Shown in pieces: positions 26,361 to 34,464 of a stretch of DNA of 64,000 bases. Source of the stretch: Sediminibacillus halophilus (GTDB taxonomy: Bacteria; Bacillota; Bacilli; Bacillales; Amphibacillaceae); assembly GCF_900103695.1 (NCBI RefSeq), contig NZ_FNHF01000005.1, forward strand, positions 18,711 to 82,710. The letters run 5' to 3'. The notes beneath the pieces are model-generated. The model did not search any database. It was not told where the DNA came from and was given only the letters and a program-made list of their open reading frames with translations. Positions within the stretch are counted from its first letter, which is position 1. The number at the start of each line of letters is the position of its first letter. The position numbers were made by a program, and so were the translations under genes.

Positions 26361-26366
26361 TTGTAT

Positions 26367-27176
26367 TTATTGTTTTTCATAATAATATTCAATCGGAACG
26401 GCAAGCCCCACTTTTCCGTGTTCTTCATGATCAAGCGTGGCAAACACTACACCGATTACTTTTCCAGCTTCATTGATAACCGGACTTCCGCTATTGCCCC
26501 GATAAACAGGCGCTTTCAGCATCAGTACTCGCTCTTCCCAGTCCCGCAGCTGGGTATAACCAATAATTTCACCTTCATTGGCGATCCCCTGAAAACGCAA
26601 CGGATTCCCTATAAAGTAAAAGTGTTCTTCTTCGGTAAAACGGCTGCTTTCAGCTAATTCCAAGTGTGGTAAACCTTCACCTTCTACCTGGAGTACAGCT
26701 AAATCGATGTCTGGATAAGAAGCAATTACTTCCGCTTTGAATAAACCATCATCAGGATAAGCAGCCAAAATCCGTCTCTCGTCTTCGATTACATGATGAT
26801 TGGTCAAAATCTTTCCATCTGCTGTGATGGAAAAACCTGTGCCCCGACTATTCCCTGCTTCGATAACCACAACCGCGGGTTTATAGCTGCTTATTTCTTC
26901 ATTCGCAGACAGCTTGGAAGAGGTAATCAAGAAGTTAATGGCAGGTATCGAGAACGTGTTTGGCAGCAAAGCGATGACATTGAACATCATTGCAGCGGCA
27001 ATCAACCAAAACGGCCATTTCGGAAAAGGGCGTTTTGGTCTGTCACGTTCTTCCCGTTCTTTCTCACGAGATTTCCGTTTTTCTTCTTGGAGGATTTCCA
27101 ACAGTTCTTCCTCCGGGATTTCTTCATATAAGTCTTTATCGATGATATCCTGCTTGCGGTCATCTGAATTCGCCAT
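26367..27176 (-). CDS. Membrane-anchored trypsin-like serine protease without PDZ
   Basis: A protein of 269 residues with a highly charged cytoplasmic N-terminus (about 1-50), one membrane segment (about 52-75; WPFWLIAAAMMFNVIALL) and an extracytoplasmic S1C (HtrA-like) protease domain. The triad is visible as LTNHHVIE (His), PDIDLAVLQ (Asp) and GNSGSPVI (Ser). HtrA proteins normally carry a PDZ domain after the protease; here the chain ends right after the protease fold, as in some Bacillus paralogues. A role in handling misfolded or membrane proteins is likely. Confidence 0.88.
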   Translation of the reverse strand: MANSDDRKQDIIDKDLYEEIPEEELLEILQEEKRKSREKEREERDRPKRPFPKWPFWLIAAAMMFNVIALLPNTFSIPAINFLITSSKLSANEEISSYKPAVVVIEAGNSRGTGFSITADGKILTNHHVIEDERRILAAYPDDGLFKAEVIASYPDIDLAVLQVEGEGLPHLELAESSRFTEEEHFYFIGNPLRFQGIANEGEIIGYTQLRDWEERVLMLKAPVYRGNSGSPVINEAGKVIGVVFATLDHEEHGKVGLAVPIEYYYEKQ

Positions 27177-27204
27177 TTACACACCCCACGCTTTCGCGTC
27201 CTTC

Positions 27205-29238
27205 TTAAACGACCTGCTCCTTCAGCCTGCCCTGCTGCATCTGATACATTTGATAATAGAGGCCGGCCTGCTCCAGCAAACTTTGGTGATTGCCTTGTTC
27301 TTTGATTGTACCATGCTCCAGAACAAAGATGTTATCCGCCTGCTGAATTGTTGAGAGTCGATGGGCGATAATCAAGGTCGTACGTCCTTGTTTCAGGACA
27401 TTCAATGCTTCTTGAATAACGTTTTCCGTTTCTGTATCGATATTGGCCGTAGCCTCATCAAGAATCAGAATGGAAGGATCGAATGCCAGGGCGCGTGCAA
27501 AGGAAATCAGCTGCCGTTCTCCCATCGAAAAGGTGCTTCCGCCTTCTTTAACGGGTTCCTCATACTTACCTGGCAGTCGTTCGATGAACCGGTCAGCACC
27601 AACTGCCTTTAATGCATCTATCGCCATTTCCCGGGAAATAGTTGGATCATTCATGGTCACATTCGACAAAATGGTGCCTGTGAAGAGAAACGGATCCTGC
27701 AATACGATTCCCATATGGCTTCTTACTTGTTGTCTCGACAAACCAACAATCTCCTTGCCATCAATCAAAATGTTTCCTTCCTGCGGATCATAAAACCGGA
27801 ACAGCAAATTCATGATTGAACTTTTGCCGGACCCGGTATGTCCCACAAAGGCTGCCGTTTCTCCCGGCCGTATGTCCAAATCGATATTTTTCAAGACATA
27901 TTCTTTCTCGTCATAAGCGAACCAGACTGACTGGAACTGGACATGTCCTTTATATTTTCCAATAGATGCAGTTTCGACTTTCTCTCCTTGCTGGTCCATC
28001 AATTCAAAAACCCTCGACGCTGCCACCCTCGCCTGCTCTAATAATGGCAGTTGATTGACGATGTCATTTACCGGATTAAAAAGCCGTGTTAAGTAATCGA
28101 CAAACGCATACAAAACACCAGCTGTAATGATACTTTCAGGACCAATAGAGGAAGAGCCGAAATACCATATGAATGCAACGAACGCGAGGTTCCGCAACAC
28201 ATTGACCAGATTGTGCGACGTTAACGCACTAAGCTTAACAAGCTTACGCTGGTACACAAAGTGTCGTTCATTCATCTGTTCGAATTCATTGCTCACCTGT
28301 TCTTCTCTTTGAAATGCTTGGATAATGGGCATGCCATGAATCGATTCGTTGATATTTCCATTGATATCACTAACTGTCGATCGAACCACCTTGTTATATT
28401 TCGTTCCAAAATGCTTATACACTTTCATCCATAGATAAATGATCGGCAGCAGAATTAAACAAAGTGCGGCAAGACGAAGGTCGAGCAGGAATAATGCGAT
28501 ATATATGCCCGCCATGTAAATGATGCTTGTGACAAACACAGACAGCACCCGTTCATACAAATCCCTGATTGCTTCCGTATCATTGGTCACCCTGGCGACA
28601 ATTTTTCCGGCTGGCTGATTGACATAGTACTGAATCGGTACCTCTTGGGTATGTTTGAAGATATCATTACGCATCTTTTCCACTACCCGGTTCGAAGCTT
28701 TTTGCAGCAAGTAGGTTTTACCAAATTGAAAGATTGCTGCAATTAACAACAACAGTACATACAAACTCAAAAGCCACACAATAGGCGACTGCTCAGGTTT
28801 GAAGAAGCTGTACAAATCTGTAACGCTCAGCTTTTGCACTTCCGCTTTCTCGGTCCCCTGTGGGGACACTACTGTGACAACACCATCCTTGACACTGCGC
28901 GTTCCTGTTTGGCTGACCTCTTTATCCGTGAGATAGTAAGACCTGCCCACCTGCATCAAACTAACTGTCCCCAAGGATGCTTCCCCTTGTTTCATGCGGT
29001 CTTCCCGCTTGTAGTAATCTCCGCCAAACGAAACTGTGTACTTATCATTCCGATCGTCCACTTGATGCCATGTTGTTTCAATCCCGGTTATATGGTCATC
29101 AATGACACGCTTGGCGATAAACGGACCTGCCAGTTCAAGCGATACCGCGACAACTAGACAAACAAGCCCTAGAATGATGGTTCTCTTGAATTTCATCGCG
29201 TATTGAAATAATTTCACTTCTGTCGATGTCTTCTTCAT
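27205..29238 (-). CDS. bmrD: Multidrug ABC exporter subunit, BmrD/YheH type
   Basis: An ABC half-transporter of 677 residues (6 membrane helices plus ATPase). It has the roughly 130-residue extracytoplasmic insertion between helices 1 and 2 that marks YheH/BmrD. Walker A GHTGSGKS, a changed signature FSMGERQ, and Walker B LILDEAT with the catalytic Glu are present, so this subunit supplies the catalytic Glu in the heterodimer. The start ATG overlaps the bmrC stop (TAATG), showing tight coupling of the two subunits. Substrates in B. subtilis include several antibiotics and dyes. Confidence 0.93.
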   Translation of the reverse strand: MKKTSTEVKLFQYAMKFKRTIILGLVCLVVAVSLELAGPFIAKRVIDDHITGIETTWHQVDDRNDKYTVSFGGDYYKREDRMKQGEASLGTVSLMQVGRSYYLTDKEVSQTGTRSVKDGVVTVVSPQGTEKAEVQKLSVTDLYSFFKPEQSPIVWLLSLYVLLLLIAAIFQFGKTYLLQKASNRVVEKMRNDIFKHTQEVPIQYYVNQPAGKIVARVTNDTEAIRDLYERVLSVFVTSIIYMAGIYIALFLLDLRLAALCLILLPIIYLWMKVYKHFGTKYNKVVRSTVSDINGNINESIHGMPIIQAFQREEQVSNEFEQMNERHFVYQRKLVKLSALTSHNLVNVLRNLAFVAFIWYFGSSSIGPESIITAGVLYAFVDYLTRLFNPVNDIVNQLPLLEQARVAASRVFELMDQQGEKVETASIGKYKGHVQFQSVWFAYDEKEYVLKNIDLDIRPGETAAFVGHTGSGKSSIMNLLFRFYDPQEGNILIDGKEIVGLSRQQVRSHMGIVLQDPFLFTGTILSNVTMNDPTISREMAIDALKAVGADRFIERLPGKYEEPVKEGGSTFSMGERQLISFARALAFDPSILILDEATANIDTETENVIQEALNVLKQGRTTLIIAHRLSTIQQADNIFVLEHGTIKEQGNHQSLLEQAGLYYQMYQMQQGRLKEQVV

Positions 29239-30986
29239 TAGGAGATCACCTCCTGTTCTTCAAGCTGCTGCAGTTCAAATTGTGCTGCATACCAGCCATT
29301 GATCTCCATTAATTGTTGGTGTGTTCCTTTTTCCACTACTTTTCCGCCATTGAGAACGATGACCAAATCAGCATGTTCCACTGCTGATAGTCGGTGGGCA
29401 GCGATGAAGGTCGTTTTATTTTTACGTTCTTTTTTTAAGTGGCCTATAATATTTGCCTCCGTTTTCCCGTCAACTGCCGACAAGGCGTCATCCAAAATAA
29501 GAATTTGTGGATCTTTGATGAAAGCCCTCGCTAAGGATACACGCTGTTTCTGTCCTCCTGATAACGTTACGCCACTCTCGCCCACCTTCGTATCGAGTCC
29601 TTTCGGAAGCGCCTGGATATCCTTCAGGAATTGGGCTGTTTCCATAACCCGGAATATTTCCTTGTCCGTCGCCTCTGGCTTTCCAAATTGAATGTTTTCC
29701 CGAATGGTTTTGGAAAACAGGATTTGTTCTTGAGGTACGTAGCCAATCCAGCTGCGGACATCCTCTAAGCTCAGTTGCTCGATCGGTATTCCAGAAATTC
29801 GCAAATCTCCACGCATACCAGGATATTCGCGCAGCAATTGCTTGAACAATGTCGTCTTGCCTGCCCCTGTTTTTCCGACAACCCCAATTGTCTGCCCTTT
29901 TTCCACCTTGAAATCAATTGCCACCAGACTGTCTTGTGCACTGTCCGGATAAGCGAAGCTTACTTTGTCAAAAACTATCGACTCAGGGGAAGGGGCGCTG
30001 GATGGTTGAAGCGGATCCCGTACGTCCGCCTGATAGCCAAGCGTTTCGTTGACACGGTCCAAAGAGGCGTTTCCCCGCTGCATGACATTGATTAATTCAC
30101 CGACGGCAAACATTGGCCAAATCAGCATCCCTAAATAGACATTGAACGATACAAGCTCGCCGATGGTCAAAACATTTTGAAATACCAGCATGGCACCATA
30201 TCCTAATCCAACTGTATAGGATAAACCAACGAGGATTTTCATGGTGGGTTCGAACAATGCATCTATTTTTGCTACTTCCAGATTCTTTTGGTACACATCG
30301 GACGTCATTATCTGAAATCGCTGCTCATCTTGTTCCTCTTGCACAAAAGCACGGATCACTCGAACGCCTCGAATGGATTCCAGTACTTCATTATTCATTT
30401 CACCAAAGGCATGCTGCGCCTTAGTAAAACGATCATGAATGACATTTCCGTATTTTTGCATGACGACTGCCATGATCGGCAGCGGCAAAAGCGCTGCAAT
30501 GGTCAAATTCCAGCTAATGGTAAAACCCATAACCGCTATGATCATCAGCATGAATATACTTGAGTCGACCAGGGTAAGGATGCCAAAGCCAGTCGTCATT
30601 GATATTGCTTTTAAATCATTGGTGCTCCTAGCCATTAAATCACCTGTTCGGTACTTCCCGAAAAAGGTAGGTGTCATCCGCAGAAAATGGTGCATCAGAC
30701 GCGAACGCATCAGTTTCTCCATTATGGCAGCACCGCCGAATAGGTTATAATCCCATAAGAAAGAAATGGTGTAACTTAAAATGATAATCAAACCATATAG
30801 CATCAATAGTTCGAGCATGCGATCCCAATTAAATGTTTGGAACTGCATCTCATCAATCGCCATTCCCACCAGCTTTGGCGGAACCAAGTCAATTAAACTT
30901 GCAGCAATCAAAGCGACAATTGCAAAACTATACCTTTTCCAATATTTTTTAAAAAACCAATCCAACTTCCAAAATACACTAAACAT
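29238..30986 (-). CDS. bmrC: Multidrug ABC exporter subunit, BmrC/YheI type
   Basis: An ABC half-transporter of 582 residues, partner of BmrD. Walker A GKTGAGKT and signature LSGGQKQ are canonical, but Walker B reads LILDDALSAVD: Asp replaces the catalytic Glu, the known asymmetric feature of BmrC and related heterodimers. I place the start at ATG 30986 because AGGTGA lies 6 nt upstream; GTG 30995 overlaps that site. Expression is likely controlled by the long leader at 31021-31513, as bmrB controls bmrCD in B. subtilis. Confidence 0.93.
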   Translation of the reverse strand: MFSVFWKLDWFFKKYWKRYSFAIVALIAASLIDLVPPKLVGMAIDEMQFQTFNWDRMLELLMLYGLIIILSYTISFLWDYNLFGGAAIMEKLMRSRLMHHFLRMTPTFFGKYRTGDLMARSTNDLKAISMTTGFGILTLVDSSIFMLMIIAVMGFTISWNLTIAALLPLPIMAVVMQKYGNVIHDRFTKAQHAFGEMNNEVLESIRGVRVIRAFVQEEQDEQRFQIMTSDVYQKNLEVAKIDALFEPTMKILVGLSYTVGLGYGAMLVFQNVLTIGELVSFNVYLGMLIWPMFAVGELINVMQRGNASLDRVNETLGYQADVRDPLQPSSAPSPESIVFDKVSFAYPDSAQDSLVAIDFKVEKGQTIGVVGKTGAGKTTLFKQLLREYPGMRGDLRISGIPIEQLSLEDVRSWIGYVPQEQILFSKTIRENIQFGKPEATDKEIFRVMETAQFLKDIQALPKGLDTKVGESGVTLSGGQKQRVSLARAFIKDPQILILDDALSAVDGKTEANIIGHLKKERKNKTTFIAAHRLSAVEHADLVIVLNGGKVVEKGTHQQLMEINGWYAAQFELQQLEEQEVIS

Positions 30987-31020
30987 GTTTGTCACCTGCT
31001 TCTTTTCTTCGATAAATTTG

Positions 31021-31077
31021 CTAACCGCTTTCTTTCCAATCCTGTTTCACTTCCTGTTTACGCTGAATAACCCCCAT
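31021..31077 (-). CDS. 18-residue leader ORF before bmrC
   Basis: ATG at 31077 follows AAGGAGGGG by 8 nt; the peptide is short and charged (MGVIQRK...DWKESG) and ends 34 bp before the bmrC start. The strong ribosome binding site argues for translation. It may couple translation into bmrC or serve as a stalling peptide. Confidence 0.5.
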   Translation of the reverse strand: MGVIQRKQEVKQDWKESG

Positions 31078-31110
31078 CAACAACCCCTCCTTAACTTGAT
31101 ATGTATATGT

Positions 31111-31167
31111 TAGAAAAACTTAGCATATCGCCAAATTATGGCGAATGCTTTAGTTTTTCTTATACTT
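31111..31167. repeat. 57-bp palindromic repeat, copy 1
   Basis: TAGAAAAACTTAGCAT...TCGCC, a 7-nt loop, GGCGAATGCTTTAGTTTTTCT, then TATACTT. It folds into a stem of about 20 bp with small bulges and has T-rich ends on both strands. Copy 2 differs by two bases. Confidence 0.85.
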
Positions 31168-31203
31168 GGTTCCGCTAATTCTTTATCTGCCTTTGACAAG
31201 TGA

Positions 31204-31260
31204 TAGAAAAACTTAGCATATCGCCAGATTATGGCGGATGCTTTAGTTTTTCTTATACTT
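31204..31260. repeat. 57-bp palindromic repeat, copy 2
   Basis: Direct repeat of 31111-31167 at a period of 93 bp, 55 of 57 bases identical. The two differences are both A to G, one in the loop and one in the 3' arm of the stem. Confidence 0.85.
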
Positions 31261-31286
31261 TGTTCTTATCAGTTCCAGAATTTGGA

Positions 31287-31323
31287 TAAAAAAAATAGAC
31301 ACACATCCGCAGACGTGTGTCTA
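31287..31323 (-). terminator. Leader terminator B
   Basis: On the minus strand TAGACACAC...GTGTGTCTA is followed by eight Ts, about 300 bp before bmrC. It would stop transcription of the exporter unless relieved. Confidence 0.8.
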
Positions 31324-31324
31324 A

Positions 31325-31358
31325 CAAAAAAAGTCACGGAAATGGTTATTCGTGACCT
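31325..31358 (-). terminator. Leader terminator A
   Basis: GTCACG and CGTGAC pair over a 12-nt loop, followed by seven Ts, on the minus strand 52 bp after the leader peptide stop. GGTCAC also occurs in the leader peptide's ribosome binding region, allowing an alternative pairing. Confidence 0.7.
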
Positions 31359-31409
31359 CTTGAAATATGCTTATGTACATTAAATCCAGTACAGAATTAC
31401 CTCTTGTAG

Positions 31410-31484
31410 TTAGGCAGCATAAGGCTTCCAGAAGGCCACAGGCGTATGAAGTTTATGGAAACGTGCAATCATTACTTTTTTCAT
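31410..31484 (-). CDS. 24-residue leader peptide of the bmrCD transcript
   Basis: ATG 31484 follows AAGGAGG by 9 nt, directly downstream of a consensus promoter. The peptide begins MKKVMIARFHKLH and ends AFWKPYAA. It lies before two terminators and the ABC exporter genes, the layout of a ribosome-stalling attenuator. In B. subtilis the short gene bmrB (yheJ) controls bmrCD this way; I see no clear sequence similarity to claim, only the same position and role. Confidence 0.65.
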   Translation of the reverse strand: MKKVMIARFHKLHTPVAFWKPYAA

Positions 31485-31520
31485 GGTCTGTGACCTCCTT
31501 TCATCGTTTAATGCTCTCTT

Positions 31521-31549
31521 ATTATATATTTGTGAACATTATGTGTCAA
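31521..31549 (-). promoter_or_regulatory. Promoter of the bmrCD leader transcript
   Basis: TTGACA (31544-31549), 17 bp, TATAAT (31521-31526) on the minus strand: a perfect sigma A promoter. Transcription should begin near 31514, giving a leader of about 530 nt before bmrC. Confidence 0.85.
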
Positions 31550-31603
31550 CCTGTTATTATACTTTTCTGATAGTTCGACTTAGGTCTTTCACATTCCATT
31601 ACG

Positions 31604-31635
31604 CAAAAAAAGCTTGCCATAGAATGGCAAGCCCT
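31604..31635 (-). terminator. Terminator of zinc-ribbon gene
   Basis: GCTTGCCAT and ATGGCAAGC pair over three bases, followed by seven Ts on the minus strand. Confidence 0.88.
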
Positions 31636-31643
31636 TACGATTA

Positions 31644-31859
31644 CTATTTTGAATTCACACCTAATTTTACCATATTAGACACCTTGTCCAAAGGAACTTC
31701 CGTTTCTTCAGCAATTTTCTCAGGGGTCACATGCGGATGTTTCAGGATGTACGTTTTCACCTTCTCACTATCCGCCAAACAAGCGGGACACGTCATAAAC
31801 GGTGATGGGGGCATCGGTTCTTGACATAACCGGCACCTTCTGGTCATCTCTTCCATCAT
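31644..31859 (-). CDS. Small zinc-ribbon protein
   Basis: A protein of 71 residues. CRLC and CPAC form a four-cysteine zinc ribbon, followed by a helical part (EKVKTYILKHPHVTPEKIAE and DKVSNMVKLGV) that resembles a small helix-turn-helix. The layout recalls the flagellar-operon zinc-ribbon/HTH proteins of Bacillales, but no flagellar gene is near. Either of two adjacent ATGs could start translation after AAAGGGTGAG. A regulatory role is a guess. Confidence 0.7.
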   Translation of the reverse strand: MMEEMTRRCRLCQEPMPPSPFMTCPACLADSEKVKTYILKHPHVTPEKIAEETEVPLDKVSNMVKLGVNSK

Positions 31860-32156
31860 CTCACCCTTTCATTAGGACCCTTATTTAATAAATACATTCG
31901 TTCCTTTTAGAATCTTCAGGGGGTGCTAAAATAAAAAAATGTAAAACGAGGTAAATACGAAGTTGTATAAATAACTTTTTGGAAAGTGCGTAGGTAATAG
32001 TTAAAGTTTCAACTAGTTAAATTAAATGTAACACATGTCTAAGTGCAAGGAAAGAAGATGAGGTTAAATTTTCTGAAAACAATACTTTTGTAGGAGTTTT
32101 TGATTGCTATCACACTCATCAACCGTTATTTTAGATGGATAGAAAGGATGACTTTT

Positions 32157-32705
32157 ATGCTACTTGAAAACATGCTGGAATATAATCAGAAATTTGTAGA
32201 AGGTGACGAATCTATAGAGAAATCTTCCCTTTATCCTAAAAAGAATGCTGTTGTTTTGACTTGTATGGAACCGCAGTTGGATTCTCTTCTTCGAAATGCC
32301 CTCAACCTTCAAGATGGGGATGTCGAAGTGATCAAGAACGCCGGCGCTTTTGTTTCCGATCCTTATGACAGCGTGATGCGCAGCTTGCTTATTGCTGTGT
32401 ACGAACGAAGGGCCGACGAAGTGTTTGTCATCGGCCATCATGATTGCTGGATGAAGGATTTTGATCCCAAGGCCACTATTGAGAGGATGGGCCTGCAGGG
32501 GGTGAGTGAGGAATCGATTGAAGATTTCAGTCACAACAAAGACCTTTCTAAATGGTTGCGTGGCTATCAAGAAATATCGGACATGGTGAAAACAAGCGTC
32601 AATACAATTGTAAATCATCCCCTTTTACCCGAAGATACACCAGTCCATGGATTAATAATTGATCCTGACTCTGGAAAGCTCGACGTCATTGTTTATGGTT
32701 TTTAA
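32157..32705 (+). CDS. Beta-carbonic anhydrase-like protein (YtiB type)
   Basis: A protein of 182 residues with the beta-carbonic anhydrase fold. Zinc ligands C36, H94 and C97 (LTCMEPQ, IGHHDC) are kept. The conserved dyad of active beta enzymes, C-x-D-x-R, here reads C36-M-E38-P-Q40: Asp is replaced by Glu and Arg by Gln. The enzyme may therefore have altered or no CO2 hydration activity. I chose ATG 32157, preceded by GAAAGGATGA; the longer frame has no such site. It is a single gene with its own terminator. Confidence 0.85.
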   Translation: MLLENMLEYNQKFVEGDESIEKSSLYPKKNAVVLTCMEPQLDSLLRNALNLQDGDVEVIKNAGAFVSDPYDSVMRSLLIAVYERRADEVFVIGHHDCWMKDFDPKATIERMGLQGVSEESIEDFSHNKDLSKWLRGYQEISDMVKTSVNTIVNHPLLPEDTPVHGLIIDPDSGKLDVIVYGF

Positions 32706-32717
32706 TTTCCATACCAT

Positions 32718-32748
32718 CTAAACTGTCGGTTACACCGGCAGTTTTCTT
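32718..32748 (+). terminator. Terminator of carbonic anhydrase-like gene
   Basis: AAACTGTCGG and CCGGCAGTTT pair over a short loop, followed by T-rich sequence. Confidence 0.75.
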
Positions 32749-32885
32749 TCTTTGGTCCCTTGGTCTAGTACTCATTCATGACCCCTCTATTCAAAGTAAC
32801 TCCCAAATCTTCGTCCAATCTGAACGCCACTATTGTTGATTTTCTATACTGCCTTACCTCGCTCCTTGACGTCCTATGCTTTTCT

Positions 32886-32915
32886 TTCATAATTTTAATA
32901 TTTCTTCGCATACTA
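32886..32915 (+). promoter_or_regulatory. Sigma G promoter of ger operon 1
   Basis: TTCATA (32886-32891), 17 bp, CATACTA (32909-32915). The -10 is the exact forespore consensus and lies 29 bp before the start codon. Confidence 0.75.
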
Positions 32916-32944
32916 GGGATAATCGGTTTGGTGGAGGAATGGTG

Positions 32945-34453
32945 ATGAAAAAGCGCGGGATGCGAAGGAGCAACTCGAAAGAGTTGCTACCTTCCTCTAT
33001 TGAGAATTTAAAGACAAAATTACAGGAAGCGATGCACAACAACCCCGATTTTCAAATACGGGATTTTGAAATCGGCGGCCAGCGCGTGCTCGTTTTTTAT
33101 ATCAGCATCATTGTTAAAAAACAACAACTAAATGATAATATCTTAGCGCCACTGCTTAAAGGCGATAAGCAATGGACTACACAGAAGCTGATCAATGCTC
33201 TTCCTTTAGGAAATAACGTGGCACAAACAAAATTGAATGAAGTCGTCGATGCACTTGTCCAGGGATCCGTCGGGATTTATATTGAAAAGGAGTCAGAACT
33301 TATCACCTATCCTATCCCCGACCAAGAAAAACGATCAGTTGACAAATCAGACAAAGAATCTACTGTTCTTGGTCCTCAGGACGCCTTTACCGAATCCCTT
33401 ACTACAAACCTCAACATGATTCGCTGGCGGATGAATACTGGAGATTTGGTAACAGAAAAATTGTTAATTGGCGAACGGGTTCCCACTGAAATTCGCCTCG
33501 TATATTTAAAAAATTTAGCGAATAAAGAAGATGTCCAAACAATGCGCCAACGGTTGCAGGACCTCGTTGTCGATAGAATCGAAGATGCGACTCCTCTCAC
33601 CTATTATATCGAGGATTCATCCACCTCGATTTTCCCGCAGTTTTATCAAACAGAGCTGCCAAGCAGGTTCAGTTATTCACTGTCAATGGGCAGAGTAGGC
33701 GTACTAGTCGATAAAAGCCCAACCGGAATAATTGCTCCCACCTCTTTATTCAGCTTTTTTGAGTCTACAGAGGATGTATTTATGCGTTGGAATGTCGGTT
33801 CCTTTATCCGAATACTACGTTTTTTTGCCTTAATTATTTCAGCGATGTTAACTCCGGCATATGTTGCAGCGCTTACTTTTCATTATGAAGTTATACCGAC
33901 TCCTCTTTTGACAACGCTTGGTGCCTCACGGGCAGCGGTGCCTTTTCCACCCGTCTTTGAAGCATTGCTATTGGAACTGCTAATTGAGCTACTGCGTGAA
34001 GCAGGAGCGCGACTACCGACAAAAGTAGGGCAAACCATCGGAATCGTTGGCGGTATTGTGATTGGCCAGGCCGCAGTAGCAGCAGGGCTGACCAGTAACA
34101 TACTGATCATTGTAGTGGCAATCAGTGCACTCGCATCCTTTACCGCACCCAGCTACTTAATTGGCTCGACGATAAGAGTGATTCGTTTTCCTTTGATTAT
34201 ATTAAGCGGTTTTTTAGGGTTGATCGGAATTATGGCAAGTATTTGTTTTTTGATCATCCACTTGCTTAAAGTCACATCCTTGGGCAGGCCATATCTCCTT
34301 CCTATATATCCATTTGTCGGTAAAGACTTTAGCAAAACGTTTTACCGGCTGCCTTATTATTTTAACTTAAAGCGCAGCTTCTCTTATAAACCACAGGACA
34401 TGATCCGCTATCCCAAGAAAAAGGCAAGGAAAATGAAGGACATTGATGATTAG
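32945..34453 (+). CDS. Spore germination receptor subunit A (GerA family)
   Basis: An A subunit of 502 residues of a nutrient germinant receptor in the spore inner membrane. The N-terminal half is soluble (about 1-290), followed by five or so membrane helices. Family blocks NTGDLVTEKLLIGERVP, GVLVDKSPTGIIAPTSLFSFF, FHYEVIPTPLLTTLGASRA, LLIELLREAGARLPTKVGQTIGIVGG-like and SYLIGSTIRVIRFPLI are conserved (each given in part). I chose ATG 32945, 7 nt after GGAGG. It is the first of three genes (A-B-C). Confidence 0.95.
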   Translation: MKKRGMRRSNSKELLPSSIENLKTKLQEAMHNNPDFQIRDFEIGGQRVLVFYISIIVKKQQLNDNILAPLLKGDKQWTTQKLINALPLGNNVAQTKLNEVVDALVQGSVGIYIEKESELITYPIPDQEKRSVDKSDKESTVLGPQDAFTESLTTNLNMIRWRMNTGDLVTEKLLIGERVPTEIRLVYLKNLANKEDVQTMRQRLQDLVVDRIEDATPLTYYIEDSSTSIFPQFYQTELPSRFSYSLSMGRVGVLVDKSPTGIIAPTSLFSFFESTEDVFMRWNVGSFIRILRFFALIISAMLTPAYVAALTFHYEVIPTPLLTTLGASRAAVPFPPVFEALLLELLIELLREAGARLPTKVGQTIGIVGGIVIGQAAVAAGLTSNILIIVVAISALASFTAPSYLIGSTIRVIRFPLIILSGFLGLIGIMASICFLIIHLLKVTSLGRPYLLPIYPFVGKDFSKTFYRLPYYFNLKRSFSYKPQDMIRYPKKKARKMKDIDD

Positions 34454-34464
34454 GGGGATAAAAG

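Noticed and set aside
31604-31635. Part of the bmrCD leader
   Set aside because: It lies upstream of the bmrCD promoter and is the terminator of the zinc-ribbon gene.
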